Assembly (NCBI RefSeq): GCF_000282215.1
Contig: NZ_AKJS01000013.1
Span: 1-49,646, forward strand
Direction: 5' to 3'
Length of the DNA: 49,646 nt
DNA from: Pseudomonas sp. GM21
GTDB lineage: Bacteria > Pseudomonadota > Gammaproteobacteria > Pseudomonadales > Pseudomonadaceae
In this document: positions 35,920-43,706 of the stretch, piece after piece
Numbering within the stretch: the stretch's first letter is position 1
Layout: each line of letters opens with the position of its first letter
Position numbers and translations under genes: made by a program
Notes under the pieces: model-generated
Told to the model about the DNA's origin: nothing
Database searches by the model: none
The model's input: only the letters and a program-made list of their open reading frames with translations

Positions 35920-37227
35920 GTGGAAATCTCCAAGTCTCGCTGGTACAGCCAACTGTATGTGCAGGTGCTGATCGGTATCATCATCGGTGCAGCAATCGGT
36001 CACTTTGAACCGCAAATCGGAGCCAAGCTCCAACCGTTTGCAGATGGCTTTATCAAGCTCATCAAAATGCTGTTGGCGCCTATCATTTTCGGTACCGTCG
36101 TCGTTGGTATCGCCAAGATGGGCAGCATCAAGGAAGTCGGACGTATTGGCGTCAAAGCGCTGATCTACTTTGAAATCCTTTCCACCATTGCGCTGGTCAT
36201 CGGCCTTATTGTGGTCAATGTCGTAAAGCCAGGCGTCGGGATGAATATCAACGCCAATACGCTTGATGCCAGTGCTATCGCCAAGTACAGCCAGGCCGCC
36301 AGTGAGCAGGGCGGGACAATCGAATTCTTTCTCAACATAATCCCGAGTACCTTCATTGGCGCATTCTCCAATGGCGTCATGCTTCAGGTCATTCTGCTTT
36401 CGGTCTTGATGGGCGTTGCCCTCGTTCAAATGGGCGAAACCAGCAAACCGCTGATCAATACCATCGACTTGTTTCTGCAAGGGTTGTTCAAGATCGTGGC
36501 AATGGTTATGCGCCTGGCTCCGCTGGGTGCCGGGGCAGGTATGGCGTTCACTATCGGCAAATACGGCATTGGTACCTTGCTGTCACTTGGGCAGTTGCTG
36601 ATTGCACTCTACGTCACCACCTTGATATTCATTGTGATAGTGCTGGGGACCGTTGCTCGATGGTCAGGAATGCCTTTGTTTCAGTTCCTCCGCTACTTCA
36701 AGGACGAGATTCTGATCACGCTTGGAACCTGCTCGACTGAAGCGGTGCTTCCGCGAATGATGGTGAAACTTGAAAAGCTGGGCTGCAGGAAGTCAGTGGT
36801 GGGCATGGTGCTGCCAACCGGATATGCCTTCAATGCGGATGGCACCTGCATTTACCTCACCATGGCGGCGATTTTTATCGCACAGGCAACCAATACGCCA
36901 CTGACGTTTATGGATCAGATGATCCTGTTGGGCGTGTTCCTGTTGACCTCCAAAGGCTCCGCTGGCGTGGCGGGTGCCGGGTTCATAACACTGGCGGCAA
37001 CGCTTACAACCATCCACTCCATTCCGTTGGTAGGCCTTGTATTGCTCTTGGGCATCGACCGGTTCCTGAACGAAGCGCGCGCTGTGACCAACCTGATTGG
37101 CAACGGTATCGGCACCATCGCAATTGCCAAATGGGACAACTCGTTCGATGCAGAAGCCTGTGAACGTGAAATGGCCGCAATGAAAAGCGAAACGGCGGCG
37201 CGTAAAGCGTTAGTCACGCAAAAATAA
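35920..37227 (+). CDS. dctA: C4-dicarboxylate transporter DctA
   Basis: 435-aa dicarboxylate/amino acid:cation symporter (DAACS) of the inner membrane. It has the N-terminal SRWYSQLYVQVLIGIIIGAA, the substrate-binding hairpin TLGTCSTEAVLPRMM (equivalent to the serine-rich hairpin) and VLPTGYAFNADGTCIYLTMA, then LTSKGSAGVAGAGFI, all typical of DctA. GTG start with TGAGG seven bases upstream. Next to tarD, it most likely imports tartrate and/or malate-type acids. An intrinsic terminator follows directly, so tarD-dctA form one unit. Confidence 0.94.
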   Translation: MEISKSRWYSQLYVQVLIGIIIGAAIGHFEPQIGAKLQPFADGFIKLIKMLLAPIIFGTVVVGIAKMGSIKEVGRIGVKALIYFEILSTIALVIGLIVVNVVKPGVGMNINANTLDASAIAKYSQAASEQGGTIEFFLNIIPSTFIGAFSNGVMLQVILLSVLMGVALVQMGETSKPLINTIDLFLQGLFKIVAMVMRLAPLGAGAGMAFTIGKYGIGTLLSLGQLLIALYVTTLIFIVIVLGTVARWSGMPLFQFLRYFKDEILITLGTCSTEAVLPRMMVKLEKLGCRKSVVGMVLPTGYAFNADGTCIYLTMAAIFIAQATNTPLTFMDQMILLGVFLLTSKGSAGVAGAGFITLAATLTTIHSIPLVGLVLLLGIDRFLNEARAVTNLIGNGIGTIAIAKWDNSFDAEACEREMAAMKSETAARKALVTQK

Positions 37228-37240
37228 CCCGCATCGCTTA

Positions 37241-37289
37241 CCGGTCATTGCTCCATAGAGCAGGGCGCAATGACCGGGCGCCTTTTTTG
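37241..37289 (+). terminator. Intrinsic terminator after dctA
   Basis: CCGGTCATTG (37241-37250) pairs exactly with CAATGACCGG (37268-37277), followed by GCGCC and six Ts (37283-37288). Confidence 0.9.
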
Positions 37290-37410
37290 TCCTTTCTGCA
37301 CTTTTGTAAAGCGCCATGCATGACAACGTGCACCAGCTAGAAGCAGAACACGAAGCCTCCATTAGCAAACACGTCTAGCTTTGTTCCCCTTGGCCAAAGC
37401 CTCCACACCG

Positions 37411-37563
37411 ATGAAATCTCTCAACTACCGACTGGCACAAAGGCTGCAAGGTTTGCAGCAGGTCCACCTGGAACGTATTCCACCGGACAGCCCCTCGATC
37501 AACGACGATCGATGGGTCGAACAGGTCATGGATACAGGGCAGGGAAGTCTGCCAACACCGTAA
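37411..37563 (+). CDS. Possible small protein, 50 aa
   Basis: Open frame MKSLNYRLAQRLQGLQQVHL, then a Pro/Asp-rich stretch with INDDRWVEQVMD. No ribosome site is clear before ATG 37411, and a TTG ten codons earlier is possible. Support comes from the strong intrinsic terminator 16 bases after the stop, which shows that some transcript ends here. It could instead be a small RNA. Confidence 0.35.
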   Translation: MKSLNYRLAQRLQGLQQVHLERIPPDSPSINDDRWVEQVMDTGQGSLPTP

Positions 37564-37578
37564 AAGAACAGGCAAAGG

Positions 37579-37612
37579 CGCCTGAAACCGAAGGGTTTCA
37601 GGCGTTTTTTTT
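37579..37612 (+). terminator. Strong intrinsic terminator
   Basis: CGCCTGAAACC (37579-37589) pairs perfectly with GGTTTCAGGCG (37594-37604), a GAAG loop, then eight Ts. Confidence 0.92.
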
Positions 37613-37646
37613 GCTTCTTAAATCGTAATCATCTTCTGAGGTGTGT

Positions 37647-38087
37647 ATGAAAACAGCCGCACAATTGCTGAAACTGAAGGTCATGAAAAACCAGCAGGTA
37701 CATAGCATCGCGCCAGATCAGATGGTACTTGAAGCCCTGAAGATGATGGCTGAAAAGAACGTGGGGGCTCTACCCGTAATAGAGGACGGGCAGGTGGTTG
37801 GCGTGATCAGCGAACGCGACTATGCGCGCAAGGTCGTTCTACAGGGACGCTCTTCGGTCGGTACGCCGGTCAGGGCCATCATGAGCGCACCGGTCGTGAC
37901 GGCTGACAGTCAGCAGAGCATCGAGCGTTGCATGGTGGTCATGACCGACAGTCATCTGCGCCATTTACCGGTAGTGGAAGGCGATCAACTGATTGGCCTC
38001 TTGTCGATTGGTGATTTGGTGAAAGAAGCCATCGTCGAGCAGGCCGACCTGATCCGGCAACTGGAGCACTATATTCGCGGGCATTAA
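37647..38087 (+). CDS. CBS-domain pair protein
   Basis: 146 aa consisting of two CBS motifs (about 10-65 and 75-130), each with the pattern ALPVIEDGQVVGVISERD and HLPVVEGDQLIGLLSIGDLV. Stand-alone CBS pairs bind adenosine nucleotides such as AMP, ATP or SAM and act as energy sensors on partner proteins. GAGG precedes ATG 37647. It is a single gene; the partner is not identifiable here, although the adjacent gene (convergent) is an ADP/ATP-carrier-like permease. Confidence 0.9.
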   Translation: MKTAAQLLKLKVMKNQQVHSIAPDQMVLEALKMMAEKNVGALPVIEDGQVVGVISERDYARKVVLQGRSSVGTPVRAIMSAPVVTADSQQSIERCMVVMTDSHLRHLPVVEGDQLIGLLSIGDLVKEAIVEQADLIRQLEHYIRGH

Positions 38088-38149
38088 AGCGATCAGGGGT
38101 TTTGTACTGTTTTTACTTGTCGTTGAGAGGGGAGTCGCGCCGCATCGGG

Positions 38150-39454
38150 TTACTTGTCGGTATCGGGTGCCCCGATGGCACCGGCAAGTACCCGCTCTCT
38201 TCCAAGATACCAACCTGTCAACGCCCACACGCCCGCGCAGAGCGCGCCCACCACAGCGGCCAACACGGCACCCTGTCCCAGCAGGTCAAGGAAGCTTTTG
38301 GCCCAACCGCTGACAGCATCACCCGCCCGGTAAACTACGGTATCGATGAAGTTCTTCGCCTTGTATTTGGTTTCGGCATCCAGTGGCGCAAACAACATCT
38401 CGCGCCCAGGGCGGACAAAAGCGTACTCCCCAATACGGCGCACGATCATCACGCCAGCGAGCATGGCGAAACTGGGCGCCAAGGCAAGGCCAATGAATCC
38501 TGCGCACACCAGGCCGGGAACCACTACCAGCAAGCTACTCAGGCCAAACCGTTGAGCCAGGCGGCTTGTAATGAACAGCTGCGAGCCCAGTGCGCCGGCC
38601 TGTACGGCGAAGTCAATCATCCCAAACACGCGTACCTGTTCTTCGCGCGTCGGGAAACGTTGCGAGACCAGCCGGGCCTGCTCGAAATACAGGAAGGTGC
38701 TGGTGGTGGCCAACAGCACCACGAACAGGCAGACCATCAGCAGATAAGGCGAGCGCAGCACCTTGGTCAGGCCGCTAAAGGGGTTGCCCGCCACCGGCCG
38801 CTGTGGGTTTTCGCCAGGCGCCGCGCCGGGTCTTCCGGCACCGCCTGATGCCCGCCAGGCCATCAGGTAGCGCTTGAACGCCAACGCGAGCACCAACAGG
38901 AGCGCACTCACCAGTACCAGCCCGGCTTGACCCAGAAAGTTGACCAGCAGCGCACTGGCCGCTGGCCCAAGAAGACCACCAACGCTGGCACCCGCCGCGA
39001 TGAAGGCGAACAGGCGCCGCGCCTGGGCTCTGTCGAACACATCGGCCATCAGGCTCCAGGCGACTGACACCACGAACAGGTTGTAGACCGAAATCCATAC
39101 ATAGAAAGTGCGGGCCAGCCACACGCTGTCAGGGTGCCGAGCGAATGCTGACGCGAAGCCAACGAGATTAAGCACGAAGAAACCGTAGACCCAGTCGACG
39201 AACTGCGCGCGCGGCACTACGGAGTTGAGCCAGCCGAAAAGCGGCACGGCCACCAGCATCAGTACGAACGTCGCTGTGAACAACCATTGAAGATTGTCGA
39301 CGCCGGCCTGGATACCCATCGCATCGCGAATGGGCCGCAACATGAAATAACCACCGAACAGGCACAGGAACAAAGCAAAACCGGCGAATGCAGGGAGCAA
39401 TTCGCCGGGCAGCGCATTGATCGCCCGGGCGGCGCGAGGACTGGAAATGCTCAC
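38150..39454 (-). CDS. NTP/NDP exchange transporter-like (NTT/Npt family) MFS protein
   Basis: 434-aa, 12-helix membrane protein. FGGYFMLRPIRDAMG near the N-terminus and RRIGEYAFVRPGREMLFAPLDAETKYKAKNFIDT are typical of the bacterial homologues of nucleotide transporters (NTT), which in free-living bacteria have no proven nucleotide exchange role. I place the start at the GTG reading MSISSPRAARAI, where the hydrophobic core begins; ATG 39505 (17 codons earlier) is also possible, and neither has a strong ribosome site. Convergent with the CBS protein. Confidence 0.82.
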   Translation of the reverse strand: MSISSPRAARAINALPGELLPAFAGFALFLCLFGGYFMLRPIRDAMGIQAGVDNLQWLFTATFVLMLVAVPLFGWLNSVVPRAQFVDWVYGFFVLNLVGFASAFARHPDSVWLARTFYVWISVYNLFVVSVAWSLMADVFDRAQARRLFAFIAAGASVGGLLGPAASALLVNFLGQAGLVLVSALLLVLALAFKRYLMAWRASGGAGRPGAAPGENPQRPVAGNPFSGLTKVLRSPYLLMVCLFVVLLATTSTFLYFEQARLVSQRFPTREEQVRVFGMIDFAVQAGALGSQLFITSRLAQRFGLSSLLVVVPGLVCAGFIGLALAPSFAMLAGVMIVRRIGEYAFVRPGREMLFAPLDAETKYKAKNFIDTVVYRAGDAVSGWAKSFLDLLGQGAVLAAVVGALCAGVWALTGWYLGRERVLAGAIGAPDTDK

Positions 39455-39598
39455 ACTATTGTTACATCCGTCATTTTTATTTATTCCTGGAGGGTATGGT
39501 TTCACTTTAGTGCACGGTGCCTGGATTGATTACCCATCGAGTAGTGCGCAGGCCTGTGATAAAGATTCAGCAATAGCTTCTAGCGGGACGTTCCGTTG

Positions 39599-39740
39599 AA
39601 AAGGGCGAGTACACCGAAGATCTCTTTTCGATCTCTCAGCATGAAGCGACTGAGAAAGTGATGGGCGTTTTGGATGCCATCAATGGACGATGGGGCAGGG
39701 GACGATGCGATTAGCGAGAGTTTCAGACCGATCCACCGCA
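39599..39740 (+). pseudogene. umuC/rulB 3' fragment (DUF4113 region), frameshifted
   Basis: Translation gives KGEYTEDLFSISQHEATEKV then MGVLDAINGRWGRG, which is the C-terminal DUF4113 tail of UmuC-type error-prone polymerases. A one-base loss in the G run then shifts the frame to an early TAG, and in the shifted frame TMRLARV continues the family pattern. The same region occurs again at 48349-48588, same orientation, clearly diverged. No upstream polymerase sequence remains, so it is only a relic. Confidence 0.75.
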
Positions 39741-39876
39741 GGGAACGGAATGATGCCGGCGCTCCTTCTCACCTCAGCGATTGCAAAGTTCTGGTGGAGC
39801 TCATGGGCGTTTTCGATCAGGGGTTGATGACCGCCTCGGCGTGTTACCGGCAACCTACACCAGCATCACGTAGCGA

Positions 39877-40692
39877 CTATGATGTCGGTACCCCAGGCAC
39901 ATCCATGTTTATTTTGCGCCAAGCGGCTTCAGAAAAGCAGTAAGCCGAAAAGGCAATCAACCCCAAAGCCATTACCATCAGAATCAAACCTCCGGCTGGC
40001 AGGTTCTGGAGAGCATCGAGGGCTTCCTTCATGCCAGGAGGATCCATGGCTTTATAACGGGAGCCGCTGATCGCCAGTAGCAGCGCTATCTCAATAAACA
40101 CCACACCTCGGGCTATGAGTCCAATCCGAGACACCGGGCGTATATAGCGCATCACGTCTTCGTCAGCCTCAAAGTACTTCTCGAACGAAGCCTTCCATCC
40201 CTTGATGATGTGAGCAATACCTACGCCTAGTGGGACGAGCGCCACGAGGTAAACCAACACGTTTGAATGATCCCAAGACAAAAGATGCGCCAGTAAATCC
40301 TTTGTCTCCCCACCTCCGGAACTGCCTGAACTCCTAACTCCGGTGATGAGTAGGCCCAATGCAAAAAACGCAAGAGCGCCATTAACCAAACCTCCCGCCA
40401 ACAAACCTGCACGAATCACCAATCCCTTGAGTTTCGTACCGTGATGATCGACATCGCCAATTGCTTGCAGCACGCGCCACCCGGCAAAGGCTAGCAAACC
40501 AGCCACCACTAGCCCGACCAGGACATATCCGAATGGCTGGCTTAACAACGCCTCAAGGCTTTTGTGACTGTCCTTCGGTTTTGTCGAGTCTTGAGCCGCC
40601 AGGAGAGCGAAGATACCTATGATCAGATACAGAACACCTCGAGCGGCATATCCGCCCCGAGCGAGTACGACAAGGGTGTGTTGCGCGGACAT
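39877..40692 (-). CDS. DUF1206 domain-containing membrane protein
   Basis: 271 aa with six hydrophobic helices arranged as three repeats of about 75 residues, each opening with a R-x-G-x-x-A-R-G-V-x-(Y/F) motif: LARGGYAARGVLYLIIGIFA, then KGLVIRAGLLAGGLVNGALA and SRIGLIARGVVFIEIALL. This three-fold repeat is characteristic of DUF1206. The function is unknown. The start at ATG 40692 has GGAAAT upstream. It lies between the umuC relic and the copper genes. Confidence 0.85.
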   Translation of the reverse strand: MSAQHTLVVLARGGYAARGVLYLIIGIFALLAAQDSTKPKDSHKSLEALLSQPFGYVLVGLVVAGLLAFAGWRVLQAIGDVDHHGTKLKGLVIRAGLLAGGLVNGALAFFALGLLITGVRSSGSSGGGETKDLLAHLLSWDHSNVLVYLVALVPLGVGIAHIIKGWKASFEKYFEADEDVMRYIRPVSRIGLIARGVVFIEIALLLAISGSRYKAMDPPGMKEALDALQNLPAGGLILMVMALGLIAFSAYCFSEAAWRKINMDVPGVPTS

Positions 40693-40892
40693 GGGATTAT
40701 TTCCGAGGAGTTATACAGGAGCAGACCTATCACCTCGGGAGAGGTTCGATATTTGCACCGCGGCCATTTTCTCAGGCCGCTTCATGCGTTTCCACTTCCT
40801 GATGTCTTCCTTGCTACGTCCGCAGCTCACACAAAGATCGCCGCTCAACTGGCAAACCGAAATGCATGGATTTTAGATTTCTTTAGCCATCG

Positions 40893-41264
40893 TCAAAAAC
40901 CTTTGGTCACGCGTGATTGCGCCAGGCGTTTCTGCCAATCGCCACCATGGATGCGTTGGCACTCCTCCTCAGAGTCGAATCGGACGGTGTGATCTGATGG
41001 GCCCCAATCAACGCCTGCCTCGTTTAGCGCGATCGCTGTTAGCTCAAAGATCCGCGCCTTCGCGTTAGCCTGGGCGAGCTTTTTTTCGGCTAGCGTTTCG
41101 AATACCCAGGTCACCTTCAAGGTTTCAGGCAGCGCATTCAAATCTGCTGTGTGGGTAAGCCAGGTAAAGCCTTTGATCTCACCTTTTGCTGTCTCGCATG
41201 CATCGGTAAGCGTTGTAATTAAACGGCGCTCAATCCGTGCAAGTTCACGTTTACCTAAGGGCAT
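40893..41264 (-). CDS. Conserved hypothetical protein, 123 aa
   Basis: Soluble protein without signal peptide. The N-terminal half is helical and basic (MPLGKRELARIERRLITTLT); later parts include LKVTWVFETLAEKKLAQANA and a C-terminus with HTVRFDSEEECQRIHGGDW. I recognise no domain with confidence. AAGGAG lies seven bases before ATG 41264. It follows the copper operon on the same strand, 82 bases after the copD stop, so it may be part of that message. Confidence 0.7.
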   Translation of the reverse strand: MPLGKRELARIERRLITTLTDACETAKGEIKGFTWLTHTADLNALPETLKVTWVFETLAEKKLAQANAKARIFELTAIALNEAGVDWGPSDHTVRFDSEEECQRIHGGDWQKRLAQSRVTKGF

Positions 41265-41346
41265 AGCGGGCTCCTTTGGAGACCAAAAAATGGGAGGCAC
41301 TCTGCACCGAGTGTAGGGAGACAACAAAGGTACTCAATGAGAGCCC

Positions 41347-42297
41347 CTACTCAGCTGACATCTCCATCTCCATCTCCATCTCAGGGCTGAGGGTGCCGAG
41401 CCAGGAAACCAGGCCCATAATGATAACCGCGACCGAGAACTCTAGAATCATGCTGCGGCGTAATGCGTTGATGGCGACGGTGTGAGTACCTGCCTGAATG
41501 GATCGCTCGAGCAGCGGGGTCAGGTGAAAGCGGTTCACCGCCGCAAATACCAGCATCCCCGCAAACAAGAAGACCTTTAAAGACAGCAGGGCCCCGTAAG
41601 TGCTAGTGGTCAACGTCTCGAATGCTGGCCCGACAACCAGCAGATAGTTGATGATTCCGGTGACAGCCAGGGTCGCGACGATAATTGCCCCCGCTGATTC
41701 AAAACCACTCAGCGTTCGAGCCAGCAACCGTATCTGCAGATCGCCAGTGAGGTTATTTGCGCGCAATAAAAGCGCGAATGCGGCGAGCGCGCCCAACCAA
41801 CTGCCGGCACCCAGAAGATGAGCGATATCGCTGGTGAAATGCAGGTAGCGTCGACTGCCTTCATCCATAGCGCCATGTCCTGTCCAGGCCAGCGTCGCCA
41901 AGGCGATGGCCCCGCATAGTGAGACCAGCCAGAGGCTCAATGCCGGTGCCCGACGATTGAGCGGGGCGGCGATGACCACCACTGTCAATGCCGCTATTCG
42001 AACCATCCAGGTCAACCCGACGTCAGTTTCCATCAGCATCATTTGCAGGATGTGGTAATGCAGCTCCATGACGCTGGGCACACCACTCATCGTCTTGGCC
42101 ATGAGCAGCATGGCCGTCATCGATAACAGTATGCCGATAACTGCCGTTCCTACCAGCAACGACCCAAAGTTCAATACGGCACCGTCTGCGCGCTCCTTTC
42201 CTTTGAGGCTATACAGGCCAAACAGGGCCAGCCCGAAGAGCAGCATCAAGTCGATATAGAGCGCAAAGCGAAGGCTGATGTAGATTGAATCATCCAT
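41347..42297 (-). CDS. copD: Copper resistance inner-membrane protein CopD
   Basis: 316-aa membrane protein with about eight helices. With CopC it is thought to bring copper into the cytoplasm or supply cuproenzymes. Typical residues include ELHYHILQMMLMETDVGLTW, GHGAMDEGSRRYLHFTSDIAHLLGAGSWLGAL and SLKVFLFAGMLVFAAVNRFHLTPLL. It starts 3 bases after the CopC stop. The C-terminal tail MEMEMEM is encoded by four exact CATCTC repeats (41359-41382 on the plus strand), a tract liable to slippage that would add or remove Glu-Met pairs. Confidence 0.92.
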   Translation of the reverse strand: MDDSIYISLRFALYIDLMLLFGLALFGLYSLKGKERADGAVLNFGSLLVGTAVIGILLSMTAMLLMAKTMSGVPSVMELHYHILQMMLMETDVGLTWMVRIAALTVVVIAAPLNRRAPALSLWLVSLCGAIALATLAWTGHGAMDEGSRRYLHFTSDIAHLLGAGSWLGALAAFALLLRANNLTGDLQIRLLARTLSGFESAGAIIVATLAVTGIINYLLVVGPAFETLTTSTYGALLSLKVFLFAGMLVFAAVNRFHLTPLLERSIQAGTHTVAINALRRSMILEFSVAVIIMGLVSWLGTLSPEMEMEMEMSAE

Positions 42298-42300
42298 GGG

Positions 42301-42687
42301 TCATTTGACTTTAAAGGTCATGGCGCCTGTGATTGGGTGTGTATCGGAAGATACGGCGCGCCACTCAACCCTGTAGGTGCCGGGTGGAAGCGGTGCTGCC
42401 GGGGTGATGACCATCATTTTCGGATCGGCGCTGCCCGCGACACTGGCTTTGACACCCATGGGGGAGTGCGCTGACATACCCGGCATCTCGGTCATGATCA
42501 GTTTTGCGCCGGAAAACTGGGTGGTGAGATTTTCTGAGAAATTCAATTCGATTTTTGCTGGTGCAGCCACCGCAGTGCCTTCGGCTGGGGTAGAGGACAG
42601 CAATTTTGGATGCGCTTGGGCAACACCACTCAACAACAGACCGGTGCTGAGTGCAGCAACAGTGATGAGGGTTTTCAGAGGTGACAT
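42301..42687 (-). CDS. copC: Periplasmic copper-binding protein CopC
   Basis: 128 aa with a Sec signal peptide ending in SGVAQA. The mature protein begins with HPKLLSSTPAEG, the N-terminal histidine Cu(II) ligand, and has SDTHPITGAMTFKVK at the end carrying the other conserved Asp/His ligands. A Met-rich loop (MTEMPGMSAHSPM) is the Cu(I) site region. It is in the copABCD order and delivers copper to CopD. Confidence 0.95.
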   Translation of the reverse strand: MSPLKTLITVAALSTGLLLSGVAQAHPKLLSSTPAEGTAVAAPAKIELNFSENLTTQFSGAKLIMTEMPGMSAHSPMGVKASVAGSADPKMMVITPAAPLPPGTYRVEWRAVSSDTHPITGAMTFKVK

Positions 42688-42764
42688 GCAAAGCTCCTAA
42701 CGGCCTGAGCCGTGGATCGGGGTTTTTTGTTTGAGTTGCGTTGGGATGCACGTATCTCTCAGTT

Positions 42765-43697
42765 TTAGAACCACATCCGCACACCGGCGACAAAACGTGT
42801 ATCGCTGCGCTCTTCACCTTCTTCAAGGAGGTAATCCGCTGTTTTTCCGTAGGCGTGGTTCCAGGTTACGCCGATGTAAGGAGCGAACTCGGGGCGTATT
42901 TCATAACGCAGTCTCAGGCCAACCTCTGTGTCAGACAGTCCGGAGCCTGTGGCACGTTGTGGATCGTTTTTGCCATAGAGGTTCATTTCAGCAGTGGGCT
43001 GCAGAATCAAACGGTTGGTCAGCAAAATGTCGTATTCGCCCTTTAGCCGCAGCGCGGTCTGGCCTGCCTCGCCCAGGTAGGCGGTGGCTTGCGTTTCGAA
43101 GTTGTAAAGTGTCATGCCTTGCAGCCCAAGTGCAGCCCAGGTCTGGGGTGCGCCAGGTTTGAAGTCTTGTCGCACACCACTGACCACATCCCACCAAGGG
43201 CTGATGGCGTGCCCCCAGAGCGCTTGAAGCTCAGCGCTTTCAGTCACGCCGTTGGTTCGCTCACCTTCGCTGCGTAGCCAAAGACGATCGGTGTCGCCGC
43301 CAATCCAACCGTTCGCTTCCCAACGCAGTGCGCTGCCCTCATTGGCGTCTTGCCATTCGAGTTGATCGATCAGGAAAAACGAGTTGATCGAGCGGTCGTG
43401 CATCTGGTGGCCGGCATGGCTTTCAAACACCGCTGCGCGATCAGCATCAGTGAGCGCCGGGATAGGTGTACGGTTTTGCTGGGGCGCGGCGGGTTTCATT
43501 CCCTGCATTTGGGAGTGATCCATACCCTGCATTTGGGAATGATCCATACCCTGCATTTGGGAATGATCCATGTCCTGCATCTGTTTGCCGTCCATACCTT
43601 GCATCGGCTCGTTCTCCCCATACGCAAGCGGCATGATCCCCATCCCCAGGATGCCCAAGCCGGCGAGTATCGGTTTAGCGGTTCGTTGAAAGTTCAT
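42765..43697 (-). CDS. copB: Outer-membrane copper resistance protein CopB
   Basis: 310 aa with a signal peptide ([19 protein letters not shown]), then a Met/His/Asp-rich metal-binding stretch with three copies of the octapeptide MDHSQMQG (24-base repeats about 43500-43576). A beta-barrel follows ([20 protein letters not shown] ... FVAGVRMWF, ending in the aromatic residue typical of outer-membrane proteins). It starts 9 bases after the copA stop. It probably sequesters or exports copper at the outer membrane. Confidence 0.94.
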   Translation of the reverse strand: MNFQRTAKPILAGLGILGMGIMPLAYGENEPMQGMDGKQMQDMDHSQMQGMDHSQMQGMDHSQMQGMKPAAPQQNRTPIPALTDADRAAVFESHAGHQMHDRSINSFFLIDQLEWQDANEGSALRWEANGWIGGDTDRLWLRSEGERTNGVTESAELQALWGHAISPWWDVVSGVRQDFKPGAPQTWAALGLQGMTLYNFETQATAYLGEAGQTALRLKGEYDILLTNRLILQPTAEMNLYGKNDPQRATGSGLSDTEVGLRLRYEIRPEFAPYIGVTWNHAYGKTADYLLEEGEERSDTRFVAGVRMWF

Positions 43698-43706
43698 GTC
43701 TGGCTC

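Noticed and set aside
39674..39943. 89-codon plus-strand frame overlapping the umuC relic
   Set aside because: It starts in the frameshifted relic and runs into the end of the DUF1206 gene; no independent support.
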